A stretch of DNA of 64,000 nucleotides from Zychaea mexicana (Eukaryota > Mucoromycota > Mucoromycetes > Mucorales > Lichtheimiaceae), in contig NW_026516833.1 in NCBI RefSeq assembly GCF_025766255.1, forward strand, positions 1 through 64,000, written 5' to 3'. How positions within the stretch are numbered: position 1 is the first letter of the stretch; the number at the start of each line of letters is the position of its first letter. This document shows positions 14,471 to 26,634 of this stretch, piece after piece. The notes beneath the pieces were generated by a model. The model was not told where the DNA came from and did not search any database. It saw nothing but the letters and a program-made list of their open reading frames with translations. The position numbers and the translations under genes were made by a program.

Positions 14471-15520
14471 AGTAGCTCTACCGGATTCACTTGATAGATA
14501 TTATAAACCATGCTCAACAATTACAGGAGCTACAAAAGAAATTGTAATGTTGAAGCAGCCACACAACAAACAGCGATGACCAGGAGAAAATCGACGGGGG
14601 CAATACTCAACGTCACAAGTGAGTTACTAGGTTCCAGGAATTTTTAAATCAAATGGCCAACAACTACTAATACAACTTTTTCACTTTTTTTCCGAGCGGA
14701 ATAAGTTGCTGACGTATCGATATATACATGTATACTAGAGTGTTCAAGCAACATATTAAAAGTATGAACTAATCATTTTCTGAATAGTAAAAGGGCCCAA
14801 AAATCTCTTACTACGATACATAGTATGAGAGCAGGCAATAATCCTTGACGACAGCACAACGGTACTTGACATCCAGCTATTGCTTTTAAAATGCTGCTGA
14901 GACTATATTCTTCCGAGCTGCCAGCTTATATAATCTCATCTATTGCAGTAATGCAAACCAATATCACACGGGTGGTAAAGGTGTAATGGCAAATAGGTGA
15001 GAACAACACTGAACACGATGAGTTATGTACTATGATTTAGGTAGCGCGATAAAAACACTCGTCAAAATGTGAGCATGTCCATTTAAAGTACCAACAGAGA
15101 GTGCTTGCCCGTTTAAAATAAATATCAACTTGTTGATAAAATGAAAAGCCGTAAAAGACAAGGCTGTGATCATATACGACCGATTTTGGACAGATCTTAC
15201 ATATAGAATATGGTGTGACACACGGTTAAAGATAAAAGTAGTGGGGGGGGGCTGTGAAACCACACGATTGGTGACTCACACTCCGCCGGCCTCGGGCCCA
15301 CTAAAATTTCCTTGCACCTGAGAACGGCGGCCCCTTCCTCTTTGAATTTCCATTCAAATTAGTATATGTAAGCGTAACGACATAGATTATACGATGAATG
15401 CAAGGGAGAAAGAGAACGGACGAAACGATGGATAAAACGGATGGATGAGCATTTGGATGGATGGATGGATGTAGGGTATGGATTGTACGATACTGATAAG
15501 CTTTAATACCATTACAGCAA
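14471..15520. other. spacer and RPS2 promoter
   Basis: No gene is supported. The last 250 bases precede RPS2 and carry its promoter and leader, including the GGAT microsatellite listed separately. Confidence 0.5.
15455..15471 (+). repeat. GGAT microsatellite
   Basis: Four tandem copies of GGAT (ggatggatggatggatg), with imperfect copies nearby at 15424-15447, about 50 bp before the RPS2 start. It may be a neutral slippage tract in the promoter. Confidence 0.7.
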
Positions 15521-15930
15521 ATGGCTGACACTGCACCGGCCGATAGTAAGTCTTGCCATTTTCTCAAATTTGCCCGACCTGTCAAAATTTTTGAATTCTC
15601 TGCTCAACATTTGGTTTTGTGATTCTTTTAGGACGTGGTGGTTTTGGACGTGGACGTGGTCGCGGTGGTCGCGGCCGCGGCCGTGGACGTCGCGGTGACG
15701 AGAAGACCGAATGGTAAGAATGATTGTGGGAATTTGAATCGAAGTCGAAACTTCGACAACATTTTTCTCTTTTACTGAAAGAGCTATTTGCATTGAAAAG
15801 GGTGCCCGTCACCAAGCTTGGTCGTCTTGTCAAGGCTGGCAAGATCAAGAACTTGGAAGAAATTTACACTTTCTCGCTTCCCGTCAAGGAGTACCAGATC
15901 GTCGATTACTTCTTGCCTTCGTTGAAGGAT

Positions 15931-15962
<32 letters not shown>

Positions 15963-16678
15963 GACTCGCGCTGGTCAGCGTACCCGTTTCAAGGCGTTCG
16001 TTGTCATTGGTGATTCTGATGGTCACGTTGGTTTGGGTGTCAAGTGCTCCAAGGAAGTTGCCACTGCCATCCGCGGTGCCATCATCCTTGCCAAGCTCTC
16101 GGTCATTCCCGTTCGCCGTGGTTACTGGGGTACTGCTCTTGGTGAGCCCCACACTGTCCCTTGCAAGGTTACTGGCAAGTGTGGTTCCGCTATGTGCAGG
16201 TAAGAAACCATTTTGGAGAAGGAGTTGAAGAGAGAAGGAGTTGAAGAGAGAAGGATCAAAGAGTCAGTGCTGAAATCGGATGCGCTTTTTACTTTGTATA
16301 CTAATGGACGACGTGTTGTCATTTTTACCATATCTTAGATTGATTCCTGCCCCCAAGGGTACTGGCTTGGTCGCTGCCCCCACTCCCAAGAAGGTCTTGC
16401 AGCTCGCTGGTATTACTGACTGCTACACCACTTCGCGTGGTTCCACCCGTACTTTGGGTAACTTCGTCAAGGCTACCTTCGCTGCCATTGGTAACACTTA
16501 CGGTTTCTTGACTCCTGGTAAGTTTATTAAAAAAATTCGAGTTATCTATATTATGTTTTCGACGTGGTACTAATCATGCGTCTTTTGCGCGTTTATAGAT
16601 CTGTGGACCGAAACTGAATTCACCAAGGCTCCCTTCCAGGAGCACACTGACTTCCTTGCTCTTAAGCAGCGCAAGTAA
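15521..16678 (+). CDS. RPS2: 40S ribosomal protein S2 (uS5)
   Basis: Five exons (15521-15545, 15632-15713, 15801-16199, 16339-16517, 16599-16678) encode 254 residues, the usual eukaryotic length. The protein sits at the mRNA entry and decoding side of the small subunit. An RGG-rich N-terminus ([20 protein letters not shown]) is the known arginine-methylation region of S2. The uS5 core follows: [19 protein letters not shown], the [20 protein letters not shown] signature, and [20 protein letters not shown]. The first coding exon is only 25 nt long. Codon use is strongly biased to C-ending codons (GTC, AAG, GCC), as expected for a highly expressed gene, and unlike neighbours. All phases agree. 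Confidence 0.98.
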
Positions 16679-16710
16679 GCGGTGTGGTTTCATTGATCGC
16701 TTGAAACTGC

Positions 16711-16716
16711 AATAAA
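16711..16716 (+). terminator. RPS2 polyadenylation signal
   Basis: A canonical AATAAA hexamer lies 33 bases after the RPS2 stop codon. Confidence 0.6.
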
Positions 16717-18276
16717 GCTTTCCAAGTCATTTATTTGGTGTAAAACAGATGGTTTTTTTTATTTGTGGTTGCTGTAAAGATGGACATGAAATCAGTTGAT
16801 GGGATGTTGGCTCGGATATGTTTAGTGATCTAGTGTGAATTTATCGAGGAGAAAGCATTGGTTTTGTACGGTGGCATGTTGTGCGACGATCGACGAAAAT
16901 TTTTGAGATATGACACGTCAACTATGTAATGATACGAACATCTGAACTATGCTGTGATATCTGCGAAGCACGATCGTCTAATTCATGCGTCCATTGTATG
17001 TAATTTTACCAAAGTGCCTTGTGAAATCGCCGATAAAGTATCTGCTGTGAAGTTGATCAAATCAACTGTCATATTGTCGCTTATTTGGTATAACATCTGT
17101 AACTCAATGACTAAGAGTGTCGAATTGTATACGAAGTCAAAGTGTAACGCAAATTACATAATAAAACCGACTGCTACAACATCCCATAACCTCGGATGGG
17201 CTTGGAGTAATCGTTGTATGGTTTTGTAACCGCTGCAAACATAGGCCAACCTCTTCTCGCTTGCAGCAAAATATGTGTTTAATCATTCTGTCCTAACACC
17301 TGTTGTCCTGCTCTGTGCTACTTTTTTGAGCAAGTATGCCCACATAAAAATCAGACAACGTCGGAGATCTCCTCGCATCATACTACTGACTGCTGATATG
17401 TCAAGCAAATCCGAGTACTCGTCTCAAATAAACATCTGTGGTAGAATGGACTAGTGTATTGCTGTGCTTTACAGGTGTTCTACTTTTTGGTAACTATCGT
17501 ATCCGTAAAAGCAATCAGAATTGGCATGATGGTAGAATTGTAATCTGCAGAAGAGAGCAAAAGGTGAAGCAAATCTCACTAGCCATATATCAACAAGGTC
17601 CTTGTCATATGTTGCGAAAAGCACAATATGATAATAAAGATATGTAAATGCTTATCGAGTAATATCCTCCTTTGTAATCTACACTATCGCAACCCTCGCT
17701 CACTCATATGTATCTTTTTTATTCCATCAATCAACTGATGCTATAATTGTCTTGTTTAATCCAATCAGCACGGCAGAATTGCTGATTGTCATGAAGACCA
17801 ACCAGTTTCAACACATAACTGAGCATAAAAAAAGAGAGTAAAACAAATAGAGCATTTGTTATTGACAGCAGTATTCAAAGTACAGCAAAACATAGAGTCA
17901 AAACACTGTCCATGATGTCATCCGTGTTTATCGAACAATATCGAATGAGCCTTGGTAATTTGACACAGACAGTTCCTGCTCGTCCGAAAAAAAAAATTGT
18001 AAGAACAACATCTGTCTTAGACAAGGGATATAAACAAAGAAAAAAAAAGAAGAAGCGTCTCATACCAGCATAAGTGAGATAGGCATGTGTGCTTCATCCA
18101 TTATTAGTTTTGAAAGGAACGCAAGAAGACTGCACAAAGAGCGTGTAGGTGATGATACATCGTATTTTCTCGCTTTCACATCTTATGCCGCATGAAGCTT
18201 GTATATAAAAGAGAAGTAGTCCTCGTAAACAAACATATATGTTACTTGGTCAGTGACAGGAGGAAGAAGATCAACT

Positions 18277-18455
18277 TCCCACTCCCAGTGGTACAGCATG
18301 TAAATGCCGTCGGCAACTATAATATTTCTCCGCGCAGGGCAGGGTTCATCCAATCTTCTTCCCATGACAACAATCTACGGCTCCCACTCCTAGTGGTACA
18401 GCATGTAATACGCTGTAAGCAACCAGAATATTTCTCCGCGCAGGGCAGGGTTCAT
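18277..18455. repeat. two direct copies of a ~73-bp unit
   Basis: Copy one is 18277-18349 and copy two 18382-18455, about 105 bp apart start to start. Both begin TCCCACTCC, share GTGGTACAGCATGTAA, and end with the 20-bp identical core TCCGCGCAGGGCAGGGTTCA. On the minus strand both can be read as EPCPARRNI..., so the unit may once have been coding. The GGTTCA and GTGGTACAGC words also recall RNA polymerase III boxes, but no tRNA fold is convincing. Confidence 0.6.
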
Positions 18456-21400
18456 GTGCAGATTGCCATCATGTTTTCATGCCACTTTATAAATAGAATA
18501 AAATAGATACTTAGCTTCTTTGCCCAAAATTATCAGGTCCGCCATTGAAAAAAGAAACTATTCAGTTTATTGGTGTACACGATTATGTTTTTTGAATGAA
18601 GTATTGATTGATTTATGTGGTTTTGAGAAAAATAGGGTCAACAATGTATTTAAAACTCATAGGCCAATAAAATCTTTTTGCTTGATCCCATGACCATCAT
18701 TCAACCAGCACGAACGAGTTCAACAACTATGTTTTACTAGTCCTGGTAGGTCGATAAATGCATAAGGAGGCTGATAAAAAAGATTGCGCCGACATAAACT
18801 TTTGATTTACTTTATATGAGTTGTATAAAGATATACAGAGTTGGTGTCTTTTTATATACAACAGCAACATAAAAGTATTATCAACACGACGAGATAATAT
18901 CAGGAACACTAGATGATGCTAATGCTATACAAATTATTGAGGTCCTCCTTCCTACACAATTCATCCACAAAGATGAAAAGCTGTTTGACAGCCAGATACA
19001 CCTTTTATGCAGTCTGGATGAAGGATAATGGTACAGATAATAAATAAAAAAAAGGAGGGACTACTATATGAACGAGGGTGCTTTATCATATGTGCGCCAG
19101 TTAAAACGTCTTTTGTTGCCTTGGGCATCTACAGATATCCGTCTTTGTATCATTATTTATGCTACAGTTGGTATATAACATCCAAGATCGGATATTACCT
19201 CTATTCTAGAGCGCCAAATAAATATTAAGTATGCGTTGCACTGTTTTGATGATATTAGTGCATGTGGGGTATTTGACGTCTTTCAAAAAACTGGTGGAGA
19301 AAACACTAGTCCTGCTTAGTTGTGGTCTTTTCGAAAACTGGTACTTTTTGACCTGCTTCATCATTGCAGTAAATCGACACAAGTGCATTTTCAACTGATC
19401 TATTTGGTTCGCAGATTTTGGATTAATGAGAAAAATAAAGAGTGCTACCAATTTTTTTTAATACAGTATGTATCATCTGCCCTGTTTGGATCATCTTTTT
19501 TGTATTTAAAAGTTTGTTTTAGATTCGTGATAAAACGCCAACATCCAGTCCAAAAAGTTCATATTTTTTATATCAGAAGCTTCTATTGATAAAGTATTTG
19601 CAAGTGCACGTAATCATTACCTTTGTAGATTGTTAACTTAATGTCGTAGTATATTTAATAGTCACTCATCCATCCTCTTCAATCTCTCTTGGTCTTTTTT
19701 TTCCACGCGATCCCACAACAAACCATCACTTCATCATACAGAAACCTACAACAACCTTCACCTCGACTGACTATTCTAAAGATCCCATCATTCAAAAAAT
19801 CCATGTATTAAACTTGAGTGCTTTATTGTTAGTAATAACAAATGTATTTTTATATTAGCCATATACAACATTCCTTGAAAGTTCACACCTTCTTCGATAT
19901 GGATCGTAGTTGTAGTGTCTTATCTAGCCTAAATGTCTTTACCCATTCATTACGCGTATAAAAATATTATTGTATCGATTACTCATACACTCTTTAATAC
20001 CGCGTGCCCCGCCAACTCTTACCAACAAAAGTAAGCTGACTGATAGTCGTAACTTTACCATACCGGCTGTCATTGCCCTGGGCGGTTCATTGATGCATGT
20101 GGCTGCATTGTATATGTGTACACGTGTATAGCATGATGTGCCACATAAATTATTCGTGGAGGTTACGCGACAGAGATAATGCGAGGAAGATAACTTATAT
20201 AATAGAAAGGTCAATTTTCGCCTGTAAGCGCGAGGAGAAGTAACGCAAGCTTAAATGCCAACGACAAGGTGGAATCCGTTTACAAAAAACGAATGGTCAA
20301 GAGGAAAGTGGTACTTTCTGAAACCGGAGAATAGCGGGAAAAAAGGCATCCTACTTGCAATACCAGCGCGTTATAAAATATCGTATAAGCCCTTTTTAAA
20401 CCAAGCTTTGACAACGCGAATCCGCAGCAGTCGGTCAGGTCAAGCTTGACTTGAAATCAAGCGTGTCGCAGTTGCTGCCGTTGAAGGCCATTCGTTTCAA
20501 ACGGATCTTGCATCACAGAAAAACACGGACGCAACCTCGTTTCTTTCTTTTAAGAACAATAGCAGGGTCCGTGCGTAGAGAGCACGGTGTCAAAGAGTTG
20601 CCACCGCTTTATATGCACTTGAAAAAGATCCTAAATCTCATTTAGTACATTCACAAACAAAGTACAAAAGTACTTCACAAGGTCGATCAGTACGCGAGAG
20701 ATCTTTCTTTGTGAATTGGGATGGCATCACCCAACGAAAGATTAACTTTCCGTTATAATAATAATCAAACATAGAAAGCTTCTCTTGTTGATTGTTATCT
20801 TTTTTGTCATTTTCTTATTTGTATTTTAAAGAGAAACCCTCTTTTCTAGGAAGTTCCAATAGAAAAAGAGGGGAAAAACTCCTGCTGTCTCTTTTTTCCA
20901 GGAAGACAACAAAACCTGATCGAAGACGCAGGTAGTGAATGGTCGCTACGCAATGAGAGACCTTCGCCAATCACTAGTGGCGCCCGTGCCGTGTGTGCCC
21001 ACAACGTCAACTAAGCACAAAGATACTTCAAGGTTGTTGTACTACGTTGATGCAGCCCTAGGGCATGCTTCCAACAACCTTGCTACCATTGAAGCATCTT
21101 TCGGGTAGAATATATCCACCTCAACCTGGCTAATAGCTTTCCAAGTCAAGGATTCACACAACACTTTGCGGATCATAAAGTTTGTGTAAAAGGAACTGAA
21201 GAAGAAAAAAATGGGAGGGGGTGGGGGGTTTTTGGTATTCTTATCCAGACAATTTTCTGCCGTCACGCTCGGGTCTTCAATGAAATCCATCATTTTGATA
21301 GGCTCTCATTTGTGAGGCTCTGGTTGGCTCATTTTATGGACCGCTTATATCATATGACACAACTTGGCACAAAAGCAAAGGGAAGAGGAAGGAGATGTGT

Positions 21401-23358
21401 AAGTGATAGTCGTCGTCAAAAAGTCAAATATGTTGGCAGCAGTGATCGGCATGTATCACCCTATGATACGCTATATATATGTTTCACCATGCCGATGTGC
21501 CCTCCGATACTGTCGCCGCTTGTTTTGGGAAGAAGTGTCAGTGCACGCGCCCAACCTCGCTTTAAATACAGGTACAAGAAGTCAATGAGTACACGAACTG
21601 CAAGAGAAAAAAAGTGCGATTGAACAACGCAATCAGAATTGACAAGGAAGAAATACAGAATGCCAACGATGATTAAGAACGACGGATGAGTGCTCGTGTG
21701 CGATCTGGGAAGCAGTAACTACTAAATTGCCAAGGACTCGCATCATTTGCCCTGGCGGACCAGATATCTACAAGTGATAGTCGTTTCTGTTCGACCTACG
21801 AATATTCTGTTGAAGGTTCACTCGACCCAATCCATATCACTTTATTATAGGTATACGGTGGCGGAGGTGTGGCAAGTGCCTTTTGCGGAGACGACCGGAG
21901 CCAGCAAATCGGACGGACACTTTGTTATTGCGATTGGGTAATAACGCTGTCAAACTAGATGACAAGGGCTGGTGATGTGTCATTCTATTAGGACCTTTCA
22001 ATCCTACGAGGTTTGGTTCTCCTGCTGGACTTTCCACTGCGTTCTCTTTAAAACTGCCTCCTTTCTATACTTCTTGGGGCTTGGATGAACAATACTCCTC
22101 GTTGATAGTTTCTGAAATATTGCAATTAGATAATGGTCAAGAGTTCTACATTTACTATACGAAACATATTACCTAAGTTATTGAATGAACTCTTCTTTAT
22201 TCAAATATTGTACACAAAGTTGTCTGTTCTCTCAAACTGTAAAACAGAACTGAATGCTTAATAAAGGGCAGCAGCCGATGGTCGCGACTATAATTTCTGC
22301 TCTCTGATTATTCCCCAGATTGCGATCGCCTAATATGGTGCTCCCGGCGTTTGAGCTATATAAGTCCTGGGGTACTCTCGTTAGAAAGGAAGAGGCGTTT
22401 CCACTTCCTTTACAGACTTTTAATCAAGGTTTTTCTTCATGTTATTCACAACGCAAAACATACAGTTGATTAGGTTCACCGACTGCAAGTAGTACAATTA
22501 ACAAGCGGTCAGTGTGTGGAGATAGATATATCAGCAGATATATAACCAGGCTTCCTTGCTTTACGCCATTGCAGAATGTAGTCCCTGACCATTCGCGCCG
22601 AAACTCAAAAACAGTATGGTAAACTCGGCGGAGCCCTGAAAAGCGCTAGTCGCCTATTTAGTGTTTTCTTCAAAAAAGGAGCAACCTTCCTGAACGAAGC
22701 GGTCGAAAAATTTGATGATTTCCCTTTTCCCTTTTGTGTATAAGGCTGATTGATACATAATGAATACTATTACAGTAATAATACTGGGCAACATAGCGCA
22801 AATAGTTGTTATCACTACCAATTTTTATTTCGCTGTTGCTTCGTTCGTTGGGCATGTGTAATATCATATTTTCGCTGGTTCGTATTCGTATGGTATTTAT
22901 TTGGGTTGATGCCAAAGATCATGTCCCTGCCAATGAATGGAATTTAAGACTCTTGAACCAGCAAGCCAATACAGCTGTTGACGTGTTTCTCTTCTTCTGC
23001 TCCTTAAGTACATATATATATGTTGCTCCTTTTCTTTCTGCTGCATTTGCCTTTACTATTTACGTATAGATTGGTGTTTATTGTGTACGTCATCAGCGTG
23101 AAGTTGGCGACTGCATCGCTAATTGGAATGTTTGCCATATGCAATATAAGGACAAAACAGAAAAGAACAAACGTGAAAAGCTTTTAGCAGCAATATCTCG
23201 TTCCTTACGTTTCTTTTTTTGTGTTCCTGAATAACCATGACATCTTTCTCCCCTCCCACGGATCACTTCGCGAGTACTTTTCTTTCACGATGCTGCTATA
23301 CAACATCAGCCCATACTAAAAAATGAAAATGAAGTCTGACTTCAATGTGCTGCTGAGC

Positions 23359-23981
23359 ACCAGTGGCATATGATAAGGTGGTCAAAGCGTGGCATATCAA
23401 GCGCCCTGAACATATGAGCTATGACAGCAAATATTTCGTTGGATTCGAAGAACCTATTGGTCGTATGCGCCTTCTAGCTCCCGTATCCCGGTTAGATAAG
23501 TATCCATTCAAATGGGACCATCCACCCATATGGACATGATCAGCCGACATTCGAATATTGAAACTTGCAGGTTTTATTCTTGATCAATGATTTTATGTAC
23601 ACTCATGTATTTCAATTTTGTTTTTATCTATTTAAACTAATGCATGTGTCACATCAACATATTGTTTTCCCAAGCAGCAGAGACTTCCTCTTGGTTACAT
23701 TTATAAGAAAAGATGTCCAAAAGCCAATGAAAACAGCCTGTACGTAAATTTGCTGATGTTGATAGTAGTAAACACCCATTGTTGCAATTTGACGATGTAC
23801 ATCGACGGATGGCCACCCAGTCCCCTTATTCCGTGAAGAAACCCTTACCACAGAAATCCACCAGAAATCAGCAGGAACCAGAAGGCTCGTCCCAGCCGAT
23901 TTGACCATTGAAAATACCTTACAACAACAGTCATCCATCACCTCCAACAACACCAACAGCTACAAAAAGAAAGTCAATTAA
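23359..23981 (+). pseudogene. coding-like scraps, possible gene relic
   Basis: Two plus-strand stretches read like protein without a usable start. The first, 23359-23541, contains KAWHIKRPEHMSYDSKYFVG and is clos­ed by TGA. The second, about 23790-23981, contains REETLTTEIHQKSAGTRRLV and a Gln/Ser/Asn-rich tail before TAA. They are in different frames with no clean splice sites between. I do not recognise a family. Confidence 0.25.
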
Positions 23982-24132
23982 CACAGCGCAAAAAACATAT
24001 TGAAGAGGGTTAGCGAGTTAATTGACCGGGACGGGGAGGATTATAAACATAAACAAAATATAGCAAATAAGCGCTTAATAACACAAGCAGAAGGTCAGGT
24101 GATCAAAATATGAGGTATTCTTTTCATTTCTG

Positions 24133-24592
24133 TTATGAGGCAAAGTCGCTTTCCGGTGGGATATTGTCCTTGGGATGTTTCGCCTAAAGTAGTATAAAGC
24201 ATCAGCTTAAGAAGAGCTGCGGCTTGTAAAACTGGGGCTGTTGAAACAAAGCGTCAAAAACAGGTGGTCCCTACCTCCATGTGATGGACAAGTAGCTTGT
24301 AGTTTGGCATATTAGTGAAGCACTTGGGACATTTCACCTTGAAATTTGTTGTTGCGTTTTGAATGAGTACAGACTGTCTGGACGATCAGTGAATCAAGTA
24401 TCTATTCGTGTGTACCTGTAGGCCGGCTGCACGGGCAGTGAGCTGCGACTTGGGCTTTCCGCGTTTGGCAGCTTCCTTTTGAGCCTTTTGTCTGTTCATT
24501 ACAAAGAGCATAATTAGTACCTGCACATATGTCATTAACGATCTCTTACTGGACATTTACCTAGCCTGTTCCTTTTGAGCACCACGAGCCAT
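24133..24592 (-). CDS. ZNF706/4F5-like small zinc-finger protein
   Basis: A four-exon minus-strand gene, too short for ordinary open-frame detection, encodes 85 residues. It starts at 24592 with MARGAQKEQAR, the conserved basic start of the SERF/4F5-like and ZNF706 families, continues with QKAQKEAAKRGKPKSQLTAR, and then has one C2H2-type finger: CPKC, then His-His/Lys-His spacing in LLVHHMEAKHPKDNIPP. Human ZNF706 shows the same order (basic N-terminus, CxxC finger, HPK..LPPE tail). The role in fungi is not established; the human protein is a small nuclear factor tied to stem-cell exit and to amyloid modulation. The stop is at 24133. It lies 200 bp downstream of TIM54 on the same strand. Confidence 0.88.
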
Positions 24593-24797
24593 TTCAGCAG
24601 TGTGTTTTTAAAAGAAGACGAGAAAGCCAGGCAAGCTCGCCAGATGTACAATCGTGAACTCCGCCACATATTTTTTTTCAGACATTGATTGTGCTGGTAA
24701 AGGTGTGTATTTTATTGTTTAGTCTACTTTTCGAAACTCGTACATGCATGCATACAAATTATAGTTTACAGGAGTTGTTGTTGGTTTTTTTCTTTGA

Positions 24798-26079
24798 TTA
24801 TTGCGAATCGCTTTTGGTGTATGTAGATAAAGCGCTACGAACGTTATCCTCTAGCGTAATAGGTGTGTCGTTGTTGACTGCTTCTTCAGCCTCTTCGCCA
24901 ATCCAATACTTCTTTTCTTGCTGACCGACGTCAATATCTTCGACCTGCAATGCTCGGGTTTGCTTGAGGATAACATCCACAGCGTACTGACCGATGTCTT
25001 CCATGCGAGTATAGTCCGTGACCCAGCGGAACAGACGGTATGGGATGTTGGTCCAGCCAATGATGTTTTCGTGAGGGACATAAATGATAGGAGACATGTT
25101 GGCAGGTATGGAGAAGTGATCGACCTTTTGTACAGGATTTTCTTCGACCAAATCCGTCATCATAACCTCTTCCTGCTTTGATGGTTCCTCAATAGGCACG
25201 TTGCTCTCTCCTTCAAATTGTTGTTGCTGCTGCTGCTGTTGATCTAGTTCTCCAGTTGATTCTTCTTTTTGCTCTTCCTTCTGCTGCTCTTCCTTTGGCT
25301 TTTCAAAGGGGTCAGCGTGGCAGCCCTTGGCTACACCATTCAAAACCTCGCGCCACGCCAGTCGTCCGATAGCAATCACACCGTCATAATGGTTTTGTTC
25401 TTGAATCTTTTTCTGTACATCTTTCATCAATGGTGCAAACGGATTACTCTTGTGTGGGTCTTCGCTTTGCAAGGGAGCATCGATAGCCGGTACTGATGGA
25501 TCGGTAGTGGCAGCAGCGGCAGCAGCTTCTTCACGGCGCATTCGCTTGATTTCTTCGCATACTGCGGATTCGACGGCTCCTGCGTCCTTGCCTTCCTTTA
25601 CATCATAATCCACTGCACCAGCAACCAGGATCGGCTATTGTAGATATGATCAGAACGGCTGTCATTATTTTCTTTATTTGTGTGACAACCCACGACACCG
25701 TTATTTTTTATTTCCATCTTACCTTGATATACTCGCGGAACCATACTCGACTTTTTTCGATACTGTCGCCTGGTGGAGGCATTAAATATACGCATACTTT
25801 ACGTGGCATTTCCTAAATACAAAGAAGTAGTACCTAAGGTTATTTCTTTGTGTCGCTAATTTCATAAATGGTCCTCTGTCATGGTCGTTTCATATGTATA
25901 TTTACGTGAACTCCACATGGTCGGTCAGCGAGAAATGACACCTTGTCACAATGGGCCTGTCGAGCTTTCTTTGTAGACTCTGAGCTGGCATAGACTGTGC
26001 CAGAGATAGCTGAAAGAACCGAGCAGAAAATGACTGTTCCTTTTGACGGTGCTTTCATTCCAAATGGTAGTTTGGTCAT
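24798..26079 (-). CDS. TIM54: mitochondrial inner-membrane translocase subunit TIM54
   Basis: Three minus-strand exons (26079-25906, 25812-25723, 25634-24798), all joined in phase 0, encode 366 residues. Tim54 is a TIM22-complex subunit that helps insert carrier proteins into the inner membrane. The N-terminal part has one probable membrane span (FCSVLSAISGTVYA) after a short basic stretch. Exon 2 carries the family signature MPRKVCVYLMPPPGDSIEKS and WFREYIK, followed by PILVAGAVDYDVKEGKDAG at the exon 3 start. A Gln/Glu-rich insert (about eight Gln at 25221-25245) precedes the conserved C-terminal block NIIGWTNIPYRLFRWVTD. The protein is shorter than yeast Tim54 (478). The start is the first ATG of the open frame. 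Confidence 0.9.
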
Positions 26080-26634
26080 TTGTTGTCGTGTGTTGTGTGG
26101 CGAGGTTATAAGTCAGTGGTTGGAACCAGGAGCTTTTTTCCCTTTGTTGGCTGAGTTCACATTTTCAGAAAATAAGTCTTCGCGAGAATGCATCCAGCTT
26201 TAAGTCTCAAAAAGCATACACGATTCTGGGATATTCTTTATTAAGAGTGACCTGTCTGATACCTATTGTTTGAACATTGAAGAAGGATCGAAGTAACGAG
26301 CGATCGTTCAAATCAAAAGCACAGCTCTCGGTTGCTGTCCAACGACGTTTCTGCTGCCTAGAAGCGTCATTAAACTAGTTGCCATGGTTAATTTTCGAGA
26401 ATTCGGGAATATGGATTGGAAGTATGATTGATATCATCGTAGCTATCATATTTCCTCGTTGATTTTGCTGTTGCACATGAGGTGAGAGAACAGATCAATC
26501 AGGCATGATTGTGGAAGCAACAACCAGCCACAGATTCTGGACCGGAATTTGAATTTCGAATTTTGGTGTTAACTTCTTGGTCGGTCCACGCAAACCATTG
26601 ATCTTTCTCTTCTCACTCATCCAACTAGTTAGGG
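26080..26634. promoter_or_regulatory. divergent TIM54/RPL3 promoter region
   Basis: The 555-bp spacer lies between the divergent starts of TIM54 (-) and RPL3 (+), so both promoters must sit here. No separate gene is seen. A pyrimidine-rich stretch (tctttctcttctcactc) ends about 20 bases before the RPL3 start codon. Confidence 0.5.

Larger units (their letters stand above)
16679..24132. other. 7.4-kb gene-poor region
   Basis: No intact gene can be supported. The sequence is AT-rich with many stops. It holds a duplicated 73-bp unit (18277-18455) and several short coding-like scraps in the plus strand: about 20452-20576 (reads KRVAVAAVEGHSFQTDLAS), about 21570-21675 (ends RIDKEEIQNANDD), about 21850-21960, and 23359-23981 (separate entry). 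The pattern fits old, decayed genes or mobile elements rather than missed genes, but spliced genes with tiny exons cannot be excluded. Confidence 0.45.

Noticed and set aside
18277..18455. Tandem tRNA genes or a pol III SINE
   Set aside because: Words like GTGGTACAGC and GGGTTCA recall A and B boxes, but I cannot fold a cloverleaf with a proper anticodon arm.
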